A DNA stretch of 64,000 nucleotides from Saprospiraceae bacterium (GCA_019638455.1 JAHBTU010000003.1:496001-560000), one strand, 5' to 3'. Shown: positions 49,780-58,824, numbered from the stretch's first letter. Translations and numbers: made by a program. The notes: a model not told the origin generated them from the sequence alone.

Positions 49780-49811
49780 CAAAAATAATTTTCAATTTTT
49801 GAAACGGCAAA
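49780..49811 (-). promoter_or_regulatory. Bacteroidota-type promoter for the HYC_CC_PP/TonB receptor/HMA cluster
   Basis: On the minus strand, TTTG (49808-49811) and TATTTTTG (49780-49787) are 20 bp apart. The start codon lies 50 bp further. No operator-like repeat is obvious. Confidence 0.7.
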
Positions 49812-50291
49812 GCGAGTGTCGAAGTTTAGCAAGTGTTTGCAAAAAAGAAATGCCGAACTGGGGAAAAAACAGGCACGGACGGGAATTTTGGGAAGGGTTG
49901 CAAAACTTCTTGAAAGCCCGCTTGGAGGGTGTTAGTGTGTTGTTTGACTTTAATTTTATTTCAAGATTTGCTCAATCTTGACGTTTTTGAAGCAAAAATT
50001 GCCAAAAAACGGTCAAATCAAAATGAATTTCTAAAAGCCTTTGTTGGAAATTGTAAACCCTACACTACTTTTACCGCCACGAAAAACCTCCATTCGGCGG
50101 AAAAACAAATTTTCCATCTCTGAAATTTTTTTGTTGGCCACACACCAATTTTTCCGGCACCTGCATCTACTTCAAGCAGAGAGGTCGAGGCCAAGAAGAA
50201 GTGTGTGGCGGAGAGTGGAAAAATTTGTTGTCTCTGTGTGGTGGAGATTCAGTCAAACAAAATCATTCATCAACTTAAATTTAAACGCAGC
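49812..50291. other. Divergent intergenic region before the first ExbB gene
   Basis: 480 bp with no supported gene. The most promoter-like site toward exbB is TTG (50044-50046), 19 bp, then TACTTTTA (50066-50073), one base off the TAnnTTTG consensus; this would give a leader of over 200 nt. Short open frames are AT-rich and without motifs. Confidence 0.45.
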
Positions 50292-51119
50292 ATGACAGCA
50301 GCAAAAACCACTCAAGCGAAACAACAGCAGAAAGGCGGCATCAACGCAATTTTCCCTTTGATTGCTATTCCCCTTTGTTTTGTGGCCTCCGTATTGGTGT
50401 ACAAGTACATATTCGGCGCGCCGCACCACTTCGTTGACAATGACCCGGCCAACGACCCGCTACCGGGCGACTACTTCGGTACGATTTACAAAGGCGGTTG
50501 GGTTGTGCCCATCCTGTTGGGTCAATTTTTTGTCGTCGTCGTGTTCGTGATTGAGCGATTCATCTCGCTTGGCTCGGCATCCGGCAAAGGCAAAGCAGAT
50601 GTGTTTGTGCGCAGCATCAAAGGCTTCCTCGACAGGGGCGACATTGGTGGCGCTATCGCCGCTTGCGACAAACAGCAGGGTTCTGTGGCCAACGTAGTGC
50701 GTGCAGGTCTCACGAAATATGCTGAAATGGAAAAAGTGACTGGCATGGAAAAAGACCAAAAAGTACTGGCTATTCAAAAAGAGGTGGAAGAAGCCACTTC
50801 GCTGGAGTTGCCGATGTTGGAGAAGAACCTCAACATCTTGGCCACGCTGGCATCGGTCGCCACCCTTATCGGTCTGTTCGGAACGGTGCTTGGTATGATT
50901 CGCGCGTTCGCCGCCCTTGCCACCGCAGGCGCGCCCGACGCATCAGCCCTCGCAGTAGGTATCTCCGAAGCCCTTATCAACACGGCATTGGGTATCGGTA
51001 CTTCCGCATTGGCCATCATTTTTTACAACTATTTCACTGGCCGCATTGACAACATGACTTACAGCATTGACGAAGCGGGATTCAGCCTTGCCCAAACCTT
51101 TGCTGCCAAAAATCACTAA
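50292..51119 (+). CDS. exbB: ExbB/TolQ/MotA-type proton channel protein (Ton system 1)
   Basis: A 275-residue inner-membrane protein (ATG at 50292). Transmembrane segments: INAIFPLIAIPLCFVASVLV (residues 17-36), WVVPILLGQFFVVVVFVIER (about 77-96), and two after the cytoplasmic domain: ILATLASVATLIGLFGTVLG (about 180-199) and ALINTALGIGTSALAIIFYN (about 220-239). ATLIGLFGTVLGMIRAF is the MotA_ExbB signature. An extra N-terminal transmembrane helix is normal for Bacteroidota ExbB. With ExbD it uses the proton gradient to drive TonB. First gene of a four-gene operon with short gaps. Confidence 0.95.
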   Translation: MTAAKTTQAKQQQKGGINAIFPLIAIPLCFVASVLVYKYIFGAPHHFVDNDPANDPLPGDYFGTIYKGGWVVPILLGQFFVVVVFVIERFISLGSASGKGKADVFVRSIKGFLDRGDIGGAIAACDKQQGSVANVVRAGLTKYAEMEKVTGMEKDQKVLAIQKEVEEATSLELPMLEKNLNILATLASVATLIGLFGTVLGMIRAFAALATAGAPDASALAVGISEALINTALGIGTSALAIIFYNYFTGRIDNMTYSIDEAGFSLAQTFAAKNH

Positions 51120-51130
51120 TTCACTGAGAT

Positions 51131-51784
51131 ATGCCAAAACATAAGCCTAAACGCGGCAATCCGACCATTGACATGACCGCCATGTGCGACGTGTCGTTTC
51201 TCCTGCTCACATTCTTCATGCTTACCGCGAAGATGAAGCCCGCAGAAACAGTCGTCATTGACACGCCCTCCTCCATTTCGGAGACGAAGCTGCCCGACGT
51301 TGGTACATTCACCATTATGATTGCACCCGATGGCAGAACTTTCGTCGACATGGCTGGTCAGCATACACGCAAACTCTTGATTGACAACCTGAACGATCGG
51401 CACAGAATGGGACTGACGGAAGAAGAGAAATTCAAGTTCTCCATTTCTGGCAGTTTTGGCGTGCCCTTCAACCGGCTCAAACAGTGGATAAACTTGGACA
51501 ACGCCTCGCGCGATAAAATCTCGACGGGCATTCCCATTGATACGCTGGATGTCAACAAAAGCGAGCTGGCCGAATGGATTCACAATGCCCGCCTTGCCCA
51601 ATTTCAGATGAAGCAAGAAGGCAAGGTGAAAGACGAGTACGTCATGGTGCTGAAAGCAGACAAAGAAACGCCCTACCCGGCAGTGCAAAAAGTCATCAAC
51701 ACCCTCGTTGACATCAACGTCAACAAATTCAATCTTATCACCAACATGGAGGCCGACCCAAACAAGGTAGAAGCCAAAAAGTAA
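51131..51784 (+). CDS. exbD: ExbD/TolR family protein, long form (Ton system 1)
   Basis: A 217-residue protein with one N-terminal membrane helix containing the proton-carrying Asp: IDMTAMCDVSFLLLTFFMLT (residues 16-35). The periplasmic domain is longer than in E. coli ExbD (141 residues), with an added segment around ISGSFGVPFNRLKQWINLDN. It starts 11 bp after exbB. The second ExbD paralogue follows. Two different ExbD subunits per operon is a regular Bacteroidota feature; how they share the channel is unknown. Confidence 0.93.
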   Translation: MPKHKPKRGNPTIDMTAMCDVSFLLLTFFMLTAKMKPAETVVIDTPSSISETKLPDVGTFTIMIAPDGRTFVDMAGQHTRKLLIDNLNDRHRMGLTEEEKFKFSISGSFGVPFNRLKQWINLDNASRDKISTGIPIDTLDVNKSELAEWIHNARLAQFQMKQEGKVKDEYVMVLKADKETPYPAVQKVINTLVDINVNKFNLITNMEADPNKVEAKK

Positions 51785-51825
51785 GGTGATATCATTTATT
51801 TCATCACTAAAAAAGCAACAGCACT

Positions 51826-52449
51826 ATGGCTGAAATGCAAGTTGCCGACAAAGGCGGCAAGAAAGGTGGGAAAAAACGCGCCAAGAAGATGTCAACCCGT
51901 GTTGACCTGACCCCCATGGTGGACTTGGCCTTTTTGCTTATCACCTTTTTCATGCTGACCACCACGTTGGCCAAACCGCAAATAATGGCTTTGGTGATGC
52001 CCGAGAAGGATGTCAAAAAGGAAGATGTCGAGCCAGTGAAAGAGTCTAAAGTGCTCACGCTCCTATTGGGCGCCAACGACAAGGTATATTGGTACGAAGG
52101 CATTACCGACGCAAAACTTGACTCTACTGGCTACGGTGCCGAGGGTTTGCGCAAAGTCATTTTGGATAAAATGGAAAAAGTGAGGCAACAGTTCGGGATG
52201 GAAGATTATGAAGATTTCAAAACAAAAGAGCCTCGCAAAGGCTCTTTCCTGAACGTCATCATCAAACCAACCGAGGAAGCCCGCTACAAAAATCTGGTGG
52301 ACGCGCTCGACGAGATGGCCATCTGCAAAGTGAGATACTATGTGATTCTTGATGTCTCCGACCTCGAAAAAGACTTTATCAAGAACCCCGCAGCAGGCCT
52401 CAAGTTCGACGTGGAAGAGCAAATACAAGCCGCCACGGGTGGGAAATAA
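51826..52449 (+). CDS. exbD: ExbD/TolR family protein, second paralogue (Ton system 1)
   Basis: A 207-residue protein with a very basic start (DKGGKKGGKKRAKKMSTRVD), then the membrane helix with the essential Asp in DLTPMVDLAFLLITFFMLTT. The periplasmic part includes EARYKNLVDALDEMAICKVR, typical of the ExbD C-terminal fold. It starts 41 bp after the first ExbD gene. The sequence differs clearly from that paralogue, so the duplication is old. Confidence 0.93.
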   Translation: MAEMQVADKGGKKGGKKRAKKMSTRVDLTPMVDLAFLLITFFMLTTTLAKPQIMALVMPEKDVKKEDVEPVKESKVLTLLLGANDKVYWYEGITDAKLDSTGYGAEGLRKVILDKMEKVRQQFGMEDYEDFKTKEPRKGSFLNVIIKPTEEARYKNLVDALDEMAICKVRYYVILDVSDLEKDFIKNPAAGLKFDVEEQIQAATGGK

Positions 52450-52521
52450 GCACACGCACCAACCATCGAATCCAACCGTTTGCAACGTCAAACAATTTTA
52501 ACAACTTAAAATTCAAGAACA

Positions 52522-53355
52522 ATGGCAGAAGAAAAAGGCGCAGTATATCAGGACGTGCTGGACATCCTCTTCGCCGACCGCAACAAGGCTTATGGGGCTT
52601 ATCAGCTCCGACGCGCTTACCCCAAATACTTGGGGCGCGCGCTTGTCGCAGGTTTGCTCCTGCTCGGGTTTGCTTTCGCCTTACCGGCCATTTTGAGCGC
52701 CGTGCGAAATCTCGCCCCAGCGGAAAAACCCATAGATGTCATAGCAGAACTTGGCCCGCCGCCGGATATTGACCCAAACAATCCGCCGCCGCCACCGCCG
52801 CCGCCGCCGCCCACACCGCCGCCACCCACTCGCTCGACGGTGAAGTTCGTGCCGCCCGTCATCAAAAAAGACGAAGAGGTGCAGGAGGAAAAACCGCCGG
52901 CAGTCGAGGAACTCCTCGAGAAAAAAGAGGACATCGGCACTGAGACCAAAAAGGGCACGGACGACGCACCTCCTTCCATCGAGACCAACCCGTCGGAACT
53001 CAAAGTGGTAGAAGAGCCTAAAAAGGTAGAGGACAAAACGTACGAGATGTTCGACATCCAAAAGCCGCCAAGTTTCCCCGGCGGCGAAAAGGAACTGCTC
53101 AAATACTTGAGCGAAAACATCAAGTACCCGCCGCTAGCCCGCGAAAACAACATTCAAGGCACGGTGGCACTCACCTTCGTGGTCGGCAGAAACGGCCAAG
53201 TCAGCGATGTCCAAATCGTCAAAGACATTGGCGGTGGATGCGGCAAAGAAGCCGTGCGCGTCGTGGAGTCCATGCCCAAATGGATTCCCGGCGAAGCGAA
53301 TGGCAACCCAGTAAAAGTGCGTTTCACCTTGCCAGTGCGCTTCCGCTTGGAGTAA
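52522..53355 (+). CDS. tonB: Energy transducer TonB (Ton system 1)
   Basis: A 277-residue protein. Cytoplasmic YQDVLDILFADRNKAYGAYQ, a membrane helix ALVAGLLLLGFAFALPAILS (about residues 36-55), then a proline-rich periplasmic linker (NNPPPPPPPPPPTPPPPTRS, encoded by CCG runs) and acidic repeats. The C-terminal TonB box-binding domain (FPGGEKELLKYLSENIKYPP to PVKVRFTLPVRFRLE) contacts receptors. Bacteroidota TonB with YP at KYPPLAREN is standard. It starts 72 bp after exbD and is followed by a terminator. Confidence 0.95.
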   Translation: MAEEKGAVYQDVLDILFADRNKAYGAYQLRRAYPKYLGRALVAGLLLLGFAFALPAILSAVRNLAPAEKPIDVIAELGPPPDIDPNNPPPPPPPPPPTPPPPTRSTVKFVPPVIKKDEEVQEEKPPAVEELLEKKEDIGTETKKGTDDAPPSIETNPSELKVVEEPKKVEDKTYEMFDIQKPPSFPGGEKELLKYLSENIKYPPLARENNIQGTVALTFVVGRNGQVSDVQIVKDIGGGCGKEAVRVVESMPKWIPGEANGNPVKVRFTLPVRFRLE

Positions 53356-53427
53356 TCAAAAGTGCAAATCAGCGAACATGGGTCGCGTGCCGAAGTCGGC
53401 CAGTGAATTATGTTCCGATAAAAATGA

Positions 53428-53470
53428 AAAGCGGCATCGTCTCAGTCAGAGCGATGCCGCTTTCTTTTAT
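53428..53470 (+). terminator. Terminator of Ton operon 1 (usable on both strands)
   Basis: AAAGCGGCATCG (53428-53439) pairs with CGATGCCGCTTT (53452-53463), a perfect 12-bp stem, followed by CTTTTATTTG. It lies between two converging genes (tonB and rho) and may serve both. Confidence 0.88.
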
Positions 53471-53486
53471 TTGCGTCAACCTCAAC

Positions 53487-55424
53487 TCAACGATTCATTG
53501 ACTCCAAAAACTCCTCGTTGCTGCTGGAGTGCATCATCTGTTTCTTCATAAACTCCATAGCCTCTTCTGGTTTCATGTCCGCAAGGTGATTGCGAAGGAT
53601 GAACATCCGTTGCAACGTATCCTTATCGAGCAGCAATTCTTCGCGGCGCGTGCTGGACTTGGTAAGGTCAATGCTCGGATAGAGACGACGATTGGCCAAG
53701 TTGCGGTCGAGTTGCAGTTCCATGTTGCCCGTACCCTTGAATTCTTCAAAGATGACTTGGTCCATCTTCGAACCCGTGTCAATCAAGGCCGTCGCTAAAA
53801 TGGTGAGCGAACCACCATTCTCAATGGCCCGTGCGGCACCAAAAAACTTCTTGGGTTTTTGCAAGGCAGTCGCCTCCACGCCGCCTGAAAGCACTTTGCC
53901 CGATGCCGGGGCAACGGTGTTGTAGGCCCGAGCCATACGGGTGATGGAGTCGAGCAGGATGACCACATGGTGTCCACATTCCACCATGCGCTTTGATTTT
54001 TCCAGCACAATGTTGGCAAGGCGGACATGGTTTTCGGCCAACTCGTCGAAGGTGGAGGCCACCACTTCAGCCTTCACACTGCGACGCATATCCGTCACCT
54101 CCTCGGGGCGCTCGTCAATCAGCAAGACGATGACGTAACACTCTGGGTGATTCTTCGTGATAGCGTTGGCAATGTCTTTCAAAAGAAAAGTCTTACCCGT
54201 TTTGGGCTGTGCCACTATGAGGCCCCGCTGACCCTTTCCAATAGGTGTGAAGAGGTCAATGATGCGGTTGCCGAAATCGCGCCCAGTGGTGCTGGTAAGC
54301 AAGTTGAATTTGGCCGTGGGAAACAAAGGCGTGAGGTAATCGAACGGAACGCGGTCGCGCACGTCTTTGGGGTCGAGGCCATTGATTTTGCTCACTCGCA
54401 GCAAGGCAAAATACTTTTCGCCCTCTTTCGGCGGACGGATAGCTCCCCGCACCGTGTCGCCCGTGCGCAAACCAAACAACTTGATTTGGGAAGGCGACAC
54501 ATAGATGTCGTCAGGGCTGGTTTGGTAATTGTAATCGGGGGAACGCAAGAAACCATATCCGTCGGGCATCATCTCCAAGGTGCCCAACCCCTCTATGATG
54601 CCATCCAGCTCCACATCGAACTTTTCACGATGTACCACTGGCGGCATCACCTCGGCAGGCTCTGGTTCGGGGCGCTGCTGAATGGTGCGTGCCTCGTTCA
54701 TCTCACCGGGAGGCGTTGTTTTGCGAGCTATCACCATTTCATCGTCCTCGTCTTCCCCCACTTGTGTCACGAATTCCTCTTCCTCCATGTTGTTGAGGCG
54801 CGCAGCATCGGGGTCATACAGATTGGGGTTGCCGGGGCGTTGGTCGCGGCCACGGTTGTCACGGTTGCGGCGGTCGTCCCAATCGCGGCGCGGGTCGGAG
54901 CGACGGTCGGAGCGTTCTGTAAGGCGGTCTTGCCGGCTCGCACGGTCACGGTCGTCGCGGTCGCGGAATCTTTCAGAGCGGCGGTCGTCCCAATCACGTC
55001 GCCCATCACGCCGCGAGTCTTGCTGTTGAGTGTTCCGACCGGGTTGGTCGCGACGGAAATCGCGGTCGCGGCGGTCGGAGCCGCGCTGTTGTTGGCGCTC
55101 GTCCGGTCTGGGCTGCTCCGGCCTCTCAATACGGCTGTCGGGCTTGGCTGTTTCGGGGGTTGGGGTTTCGGCTTGCGGTTTCGCAGTTTCGGGCGTTGGC
55201 GCTTTCACGACTTTGCGTGCCCGGCGACCTGTCTGGGGGTTTGGCTCGTCCACGACGGGTACTTCCTTTGCCTGATTGTTTTTTTCGGCGAGCGCCTGTT
55301 CGTCGAGGATTTTGTAAATGAGTTCCTGTTTGGTTAGTTTGTTGTACCCTTTGATGCTCAGTTGTTGAGCGATTTCTTTGAGTTCGGGTACCAGCTTGTC
55401 TGTCAGCTGCAAAATGTCGTACAT
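53487..55424 (-). CDS. rho: Transcription termination factor Rho with Arg/Asp/Gln-rich insert
   Basis: A 645-residue hexameric RNA helicase. A Rho_N helical domain (residues 1-45: LTDKLVPELKEIAQQLSIKG) is followed by a long low-complexity insert (about 60-260) rich in RD, RR, DRQ and PETAKP repeats. Then come the cold-shock-like RNA-binding domain (GTLEMMPDGYGFLRSPDYNY), Walker A AQPKTGKTFLL (about residue 400), Walker B HVVILLDSITRMAR, and the R-loop/catalytic region DTGSKMDQVIFEEFKGTGN. E. coli Rho has 419 residues. The insert is typical of Bacteroidota and probably disordered, perhaps for RNA binding or phase behaviour. Possible promoter about 350 bp upstream (see 55425-55972). Confidence 0.97.
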   Translation of the reverse strand: MYDILQLTDKLVPELKEIAQQLSIKGYNKLTKQELIYKILDEQALAEKNNQAKEVPVVDEPNPQTGRRARKVVKAPTPETAKPQAETPTPETAKPDSRIERPEQPRPDERQQQRGSDRRDRDFRRDQPGRNTQQQDSRRDGRRDWDDRRSERFRDRDDRDRASRQDRLTERSDRRSDPRRDWDDRRNRDNRGRDQRPGNPNLYDPDAARLNNMEEEEFVTQVGEDEDDEMVIARKTTPPGEMNEARTIQQRPEPEPAEVMPPVVHREKFDVELDGIIEGLGTLEMMPDGYGFLRSPDYNYQTSPDDIYVSPSQIKLFGLRTGDTVRGAIRPPKEGEKYFALLRVSKINGLDPKDVRDRVPFDYLTPLFPTAKFNLLTSTTGRDFGNRIIDLFTPIGKGQRGLIVAQPKTGKTFLLKDIANAITKNHPECYVIVLLIDERPEEVTDMRRSVKAEVVASTFDELAENHVRLANIVLEKSKRMVECGHHVVILLDSITRMARAYNTVAPASGKVLSGGVEATALQKPKKFFGAARAIENGGSLTILATALIDTGSKMDQVIFEEFKGTGNMELQLDRNLANRRLYPSIDLTKSSTRREELLLDKDTLQRMFILRNHLADMKPEEAMEFMKKQMMHSSSNEEFLESMNR

Positions 55425-55972
55425 GGCAGGTGTGGGTGAAAATGTTTTTTAAAAACGACGCGGCACAACGCAACAGAGGGCGTTCGGCGAATACGCGCCG
55501 GGGTGGGAAATTGTGCGTGAATGAAAAATTTGAATGAGTAAAACAATCTGAAAAAGGGCCGACCGGAGGGACGGCTCACTATGCAAGACTTGATTTTCGG
55601 AAAGTCAGTTTGTGACCAGCGTGGTTATTTGAGTGTCGGCTCACGATTCGCTCACTATCTCCAAAAATGCCTCCAATCGGACGACTTCAAACTTTCGGAA
55701 CTGTAAGGGAAACAATAGCGAAGATGGTCGGATGATTCAGACAGCGGCGAGCGCCGAAACGGAACAGTACGCGGCAAAGATAAACCTGTTTTGAAATTCA
55801 AACTATCTTGCGCCGCTTTTTTGCGCTTTTGGCGCGATTTTTTACAAAAAACAGCTGTGTTTATCGCTCACTCGCACAAACCTTTCCGGCAAAAAACAAC
55901 CAGTAAACGAGGGAAAGGAAAATTTGTTGCAAAAACCCAACCTATCACCACCACAACCCATTCCGGCAAAAA
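55425..55972. other. Divergent gap between rho and serS with possible distant rho promoter
   Basis: 548 bp without a supported gene. On the minus strand TTTG (55799-55802) and TATCTTTG (55775-55782) are 16 bp apart, a slightly short spacing; if used, rho would have a leader of about 345 nt, plausible for an autoregulated gene. A 64-codon open frame at 55791-55985 has no recognisable features. No exact serS promoter was seen. Confidence 0.45.
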
Positions 55973-57253
55973 ATGCTTCAAGTAAAAGTCATCCGCGAAG
56001 AAAAACAACGCATCGTCAATGGTCTGCGCAAACGCAACTGGTCGGCAAAACAACTCAAAGTCATTGACCACATTCTCCAAACCGACGACGAGCGCCGCGC
56101 CACCCAAAAAGAACTTGATGACACTTTGGCCGAAAGCAATCGCTTGGCCAAACAAATCGGCGCACTCATGGGACAAGGCAAAAAAGACGAGGCCGAAACC
56201 ATGAAAACACAAGTAGCCACACTCAAAACCCGCAGCAAAGAACTCGAAGAACGCATGGACAACCTCAAAAACCAACTGGATGACATGCTTTACTCCGTGC
56301 CCAACTGCCCACACAAAAGTGTGCCAAAAGGCAAAACCCCTGACGACAACAAGGTGGCCAAAGACTGGGGCAAGCCCTTCCCTACCCTCTCCACAGAGGC
56401 GCTACCGCACTGGGATTTAGCCAAAAAACACAACTTGTTCGACCTTGAGCTGGGCGTGAAACTCACAGGGGCAGGCTTCCCTGTCTATCGAGGCAAGGGG
56501 GCCAAATTGCAAAGGGCGCTGATTCAATTTTTTCTCGATGAAGCGACCAAGGCTGGCTACGAGGAGATTCTGCCGCCCCATCTGGTAAATGAAGACACCG
56601 CACGCGGCACTGGTCAATTGCCCGACAAAGAGGCCCAAATGTACAAATGCGACCTCGACAACCTCTACCTCATCCCCACGGCCGAAGTGCCTGTGACGAA
56701 CATCCTCCGCGATGAAATCGTCGCGGTGAAAGACTTGCCGCTAAAAATGTGCGCCTATACCCCCTGCTTCCGTCGGGAGGCCGGGTCTTATGGTGCCCAT
56801 GTGCGCGGGCTGAACCGCGTGCATCAATTCGACAAAGTGGAAATCGTGCAAATAGAGCATCCTGACCGCTCCTATAAAACCCTGCAAGGCATGGTGCGCC
56901 ATGTTGAAAAACTGATGAACAAACTCGAACTACCCTACCGCATCTTGCTCCTCTGTGGCGGCGACATGGGGTTTGCCTCGGCTAAGACTTATGACTTTGA
57001 GGTGTGGTCGGCAGCCCAGCAACGCTGGCTTGAGGTCAGCTCCGTCTCCTGCTTCGAGACCTTCCAGAGCAATCGTATGAAACTCCGCTTCCGCGACGAA
57101 AACGGCAAAATCGAGCTGGCGCATACCCTCAACGGCTCGGCATTGGCTCTGGCACGCATCGTGGCGGCCATTCTGGAAAACAACCAAACGCCGGAAGGCA
57201 TTCGCATCCCAAAAGTGCTTTGGAAGTACACGGGGTTCAAGGTGATTGTTTGA
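55973..57253 (+). CDS. serS: Seryl-tRNA synthetase
   Basis: A 426-residue class II synthetase that charges tRNA-Ser. The N-terminal long antiparallel coiled coil (about residues 1-110: REEKQRIVNGLRKRNWSAKQ, then ELEERMDNLKNQLDDML) grips the long variable arm of tRNA-Ser. The catalytic part shows the TAEVPVTN motif with Ser-binding Thr, motif 2 CFRREAGSYG (about residue 266) and motif 3 NGSALALARIVAAILE. The normal start is the ATG at 55973. The stop codon lies at the very edge of a G-rich minisatellite: the last codon region (GTTTGAAGG) is itself a repeat unit. Confidence 0.97.
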   Translation: MLQVKVIREEKQRIVNGLRKRNWSAKQLKVIDHILQTDDERRATQKELDDTLAESNRLAKQIGALMGQGKKDEAETMKTQVATLKTRSKELEERMDNLKNQLDDMLYSVPNCPHKSVPKGKTPDDNKVAKDWGKPFPTLSTEALPHWDLAKKHNLFDLELGVKLTGAGFPVYRGKGAKLQRALIQFFLDEATKAGYEEILPPHLVNEDTARGTGQLPDKEAQMYKCDLDNLYLIPTAEVPVTNILRDEIVAVKDLPLKMCAYTPCFRREAGSYGAHVRGLNRVHQFDKVEIVQIEHPDRSYKTLQGMVRHVEKLMNKLELPYRILLLCGGDMGFASAKTYDFEVWSAAQQRWLEVSSVSCFETFQSNRMKLRFRDENGKIELAHTLNGSALALARIVAAILENNQTPEGIRIPKVLWKYTGFKVIV

Positions 57254-57416
57254 AGGTTTGAAGGTTTGGGGGTTTGAAGGTTTGAGGGTTTGAAGGTTTG
57301 GGGGTTTGAGGGTTTGAGGGTTTGAGGGTTGGAGGGTTTGGGGGTTTGGGGGTTTCTGGTTTGAAGGTTTGAAGGTTGGAGGGTTTGAAGGTTGGAGGGT
57401 TTGAAGGTTGGAGGGT
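57250..57416 (+). repeat. G-rich minisatellite (GGTTTGAAGG / GGGTTTGGGGG units)
   Basis: About 167 bp made of irregular 7-9 bp units of the form GGNNGGTTTG (GGTTTGAA, GGTTTGGG, GGTTTGAG, GGTTGGAG). It starts at the serS stop codon. Many runs of three to five G make G-quadruplex formation plausible on the plus strand. The complementary array lies at 57639-58005. Confidence 0.9.
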
Positions 57417-57638
57417 CATAAAGAAAAACCGAGAGACTTCGGGGGAATGGCTCAGGGGAAGGGGGAATGTTCAGAAAAGCGTGTCAAACCTTCCTGTATG
57501 TTTTTCTGCATGGCGAACGCCGCACTCAAAGGATCGTAAATTATTGAAAACCCAAACGCTGTGCCTCCGTGTCTCTGTGTTTTCTCATCGCCGTGACACA
57601 GTTTTGTGAACACGCTCTCACCCCCCCAAACCTTTAAA

Positions 57639-58005
57639 CCAGCCCCCCCCAAACCCTCCAACCAGAAACCTTCAAACCCCCAAACCCCCAAACCCTCCAA
57701 CCTTCAAACCAGAAACCTTCAAACCTTCAAACCAGAAACCCTCAAACCCACAAACCCTCAAACCCACAAACCCCCAAACCCTCAAACCTTCAAACCAGAA
57801 ACCCTCAAACCCCCAAACCCTCAAACCTTCAAACCAGAAACCCTCAAACCCCCAAACCCTCCAACCTTCAAACCAGAAACCTTCAAACCTTCAAACCAGA
57901 AACCCTCAAACCCCCAAACCCTCCAACCTTCAAACCAGAAACCTTCAAACCTTCAAACCAGAAACCCTCAAACCTTCAAACCCTCAAACCCCCAAACTTT
58001 TTCCC
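57639..58005 (-). repeat. C-rich minisatellite, inverted relative to the array at 57250
   Basis: About 367 bp of CCAAACCCTCAAACCTTCAA-type units, with a higher-order period marked by AACCAGAAACC. It is the reverse complement in kind of 57250-57416, so the two arrays could pair around the roughly 220-bp spacer. An apparent 144-codon frame (57606-58040) is only the repeat translated (NPQTFKPETLKPPNPQTFKP-like) and is not called. The spacer contains only a degenerate CTCCGTGTCTCTGTG motif. Confidence 0.9.
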
Positions 58006-58039
58006 TCCAAATCGGTTTTGATGAAACTTGCCGCAAATG

Positions 58040-58071
58040 ATTGCTCGTTCGTCGAACAGTCGTTATTTTTG
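58040..58071 (+). promoter_or_regulatory. Bacteroidota-type promoter for the YugP-type protease
   Basis: ATTG (58040-58043) and TATTTTTG (58064-58071, exact TAnnTTTG) are 20 bp apart. The ATG lies 49 bp downstream. Confidence 0.65.
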
Positions 58072-58120
58072 GGCGTTCAAAACGTTTAAAACCAAAATCG
58101 TTCACACAAACCTCTCAGTT

Positions 58121-58801
58121 ATGTTGATTCTCATAAGCATCGTTTTCATGGTCATCGGCTTCATCATTAGCGGTGTCCTGAAAAGCAAGTTCAAAAAATA
58201 CAGCCAAGTGCCGCTTTCCAACGGCATGAGTGGTGCTCAAGTAGCACAGGCCATGCTCAACCACTACGGCATCATGGACGTAAAAATCACCCATGTCGAA
58301 GGCCAGCTGACTGATCACTACAACCCGCAAAATAAGACCGTCAACCTCAGCGAAGATGTCTATCACGGTCGCTCGGTGGCTGCCGCAGCCGTGGCCGCGC
58401 ACGAATGTGGCCACGCGGTGCAACACGCCACTGCTTACAGTTTCCTTCAAATGCGCTCCTCGTTGGTGCCAGTGGTCAATATCGCCGCCAGTTTGCAGCA
58501 ATATCTTTTCTTGCTCGGTTTTGCGGGGTTGGGCATTTTCAAAAGCCCCATCCTGCTGATGATAGCCATCGCGGCTTTCGGCATCACCACGCTGTTCAGC
58601 CTCATCACCCTGCCAGTGGAGTTCGATGCCAGCAATCGGGCACTGACTTGGCTCGACCAAACCGGCTTTGCACGCGGTCAGGAGTACGCGGGCGCAAAAG
58701 ATGCGCTCACTTGGGCCGCCTTGACCTATGTATCCGCTGCTTTGGCCGCCTTGGTGCAATTGCTTTACTTGCTTTGGATGCTGTTTGGCAGCAGGGACTA
58801 A
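58121..58801 (+). CDS. YugP-type membrane zinc metallopeptidase
   Basis: A 226-residue protein; the ATG at 58121 is chosen because it follows the promoter and begins the first transmembrane segment MLILISIVFMVIGFIISGVL. The zinc motif HECGH (His94, Glu95, His98) is in AVAAHECGHAVQHATAYSF. Two to three membrane segments follow (LFLLGFAGLGIF, LLMIAIAAFGITTLFSLITL, and the C-terminal ALAALVQLLYLLWMLFG). EFDASNRALTWLD supplies the likely third ligand region, as in M48-like proteases. This is the Zn_peptidase_2 (DUF2268-unrelated, YugP) family. Substrate unknown; expected role in membrane protein quality control. Confidence 0.9.
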   Translation: MLILISIVFMVIGFIISGVLKSKFKKYSQVPLSNGMSGAQVAQAMLNHYGIMDVKITHVEGQLTDHYNPQNKTVNLSEDVYHGRSVAAAAVAAHECGHAVQHATAYSFLQMRSSLVPVVNIAASLQQYLFLLGFAGLGIFKSPILLMIAIAAFGITTLFSLITLPVEFDASNRALTWLDQTGFARGQEYAGAKDALTWAALTYVSAALAALVQLLYLLWMLFGSRD

Positions 58802-58824
58802 AAATTCTCTCTCAAAGATGTCCA

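Noticed and set aside
55791..55985. 64-codon frame just upstream of serS
   Set aside because: Ends 10 bp inside serS in another frame, Lys/Phe-rich without motif; likely chance.
57606..58040. 144-codon open frame rich in PNPQTFKP repeats
   Set aside because: It is only the translated C-rich minisatellite; other frames across the array are also open.
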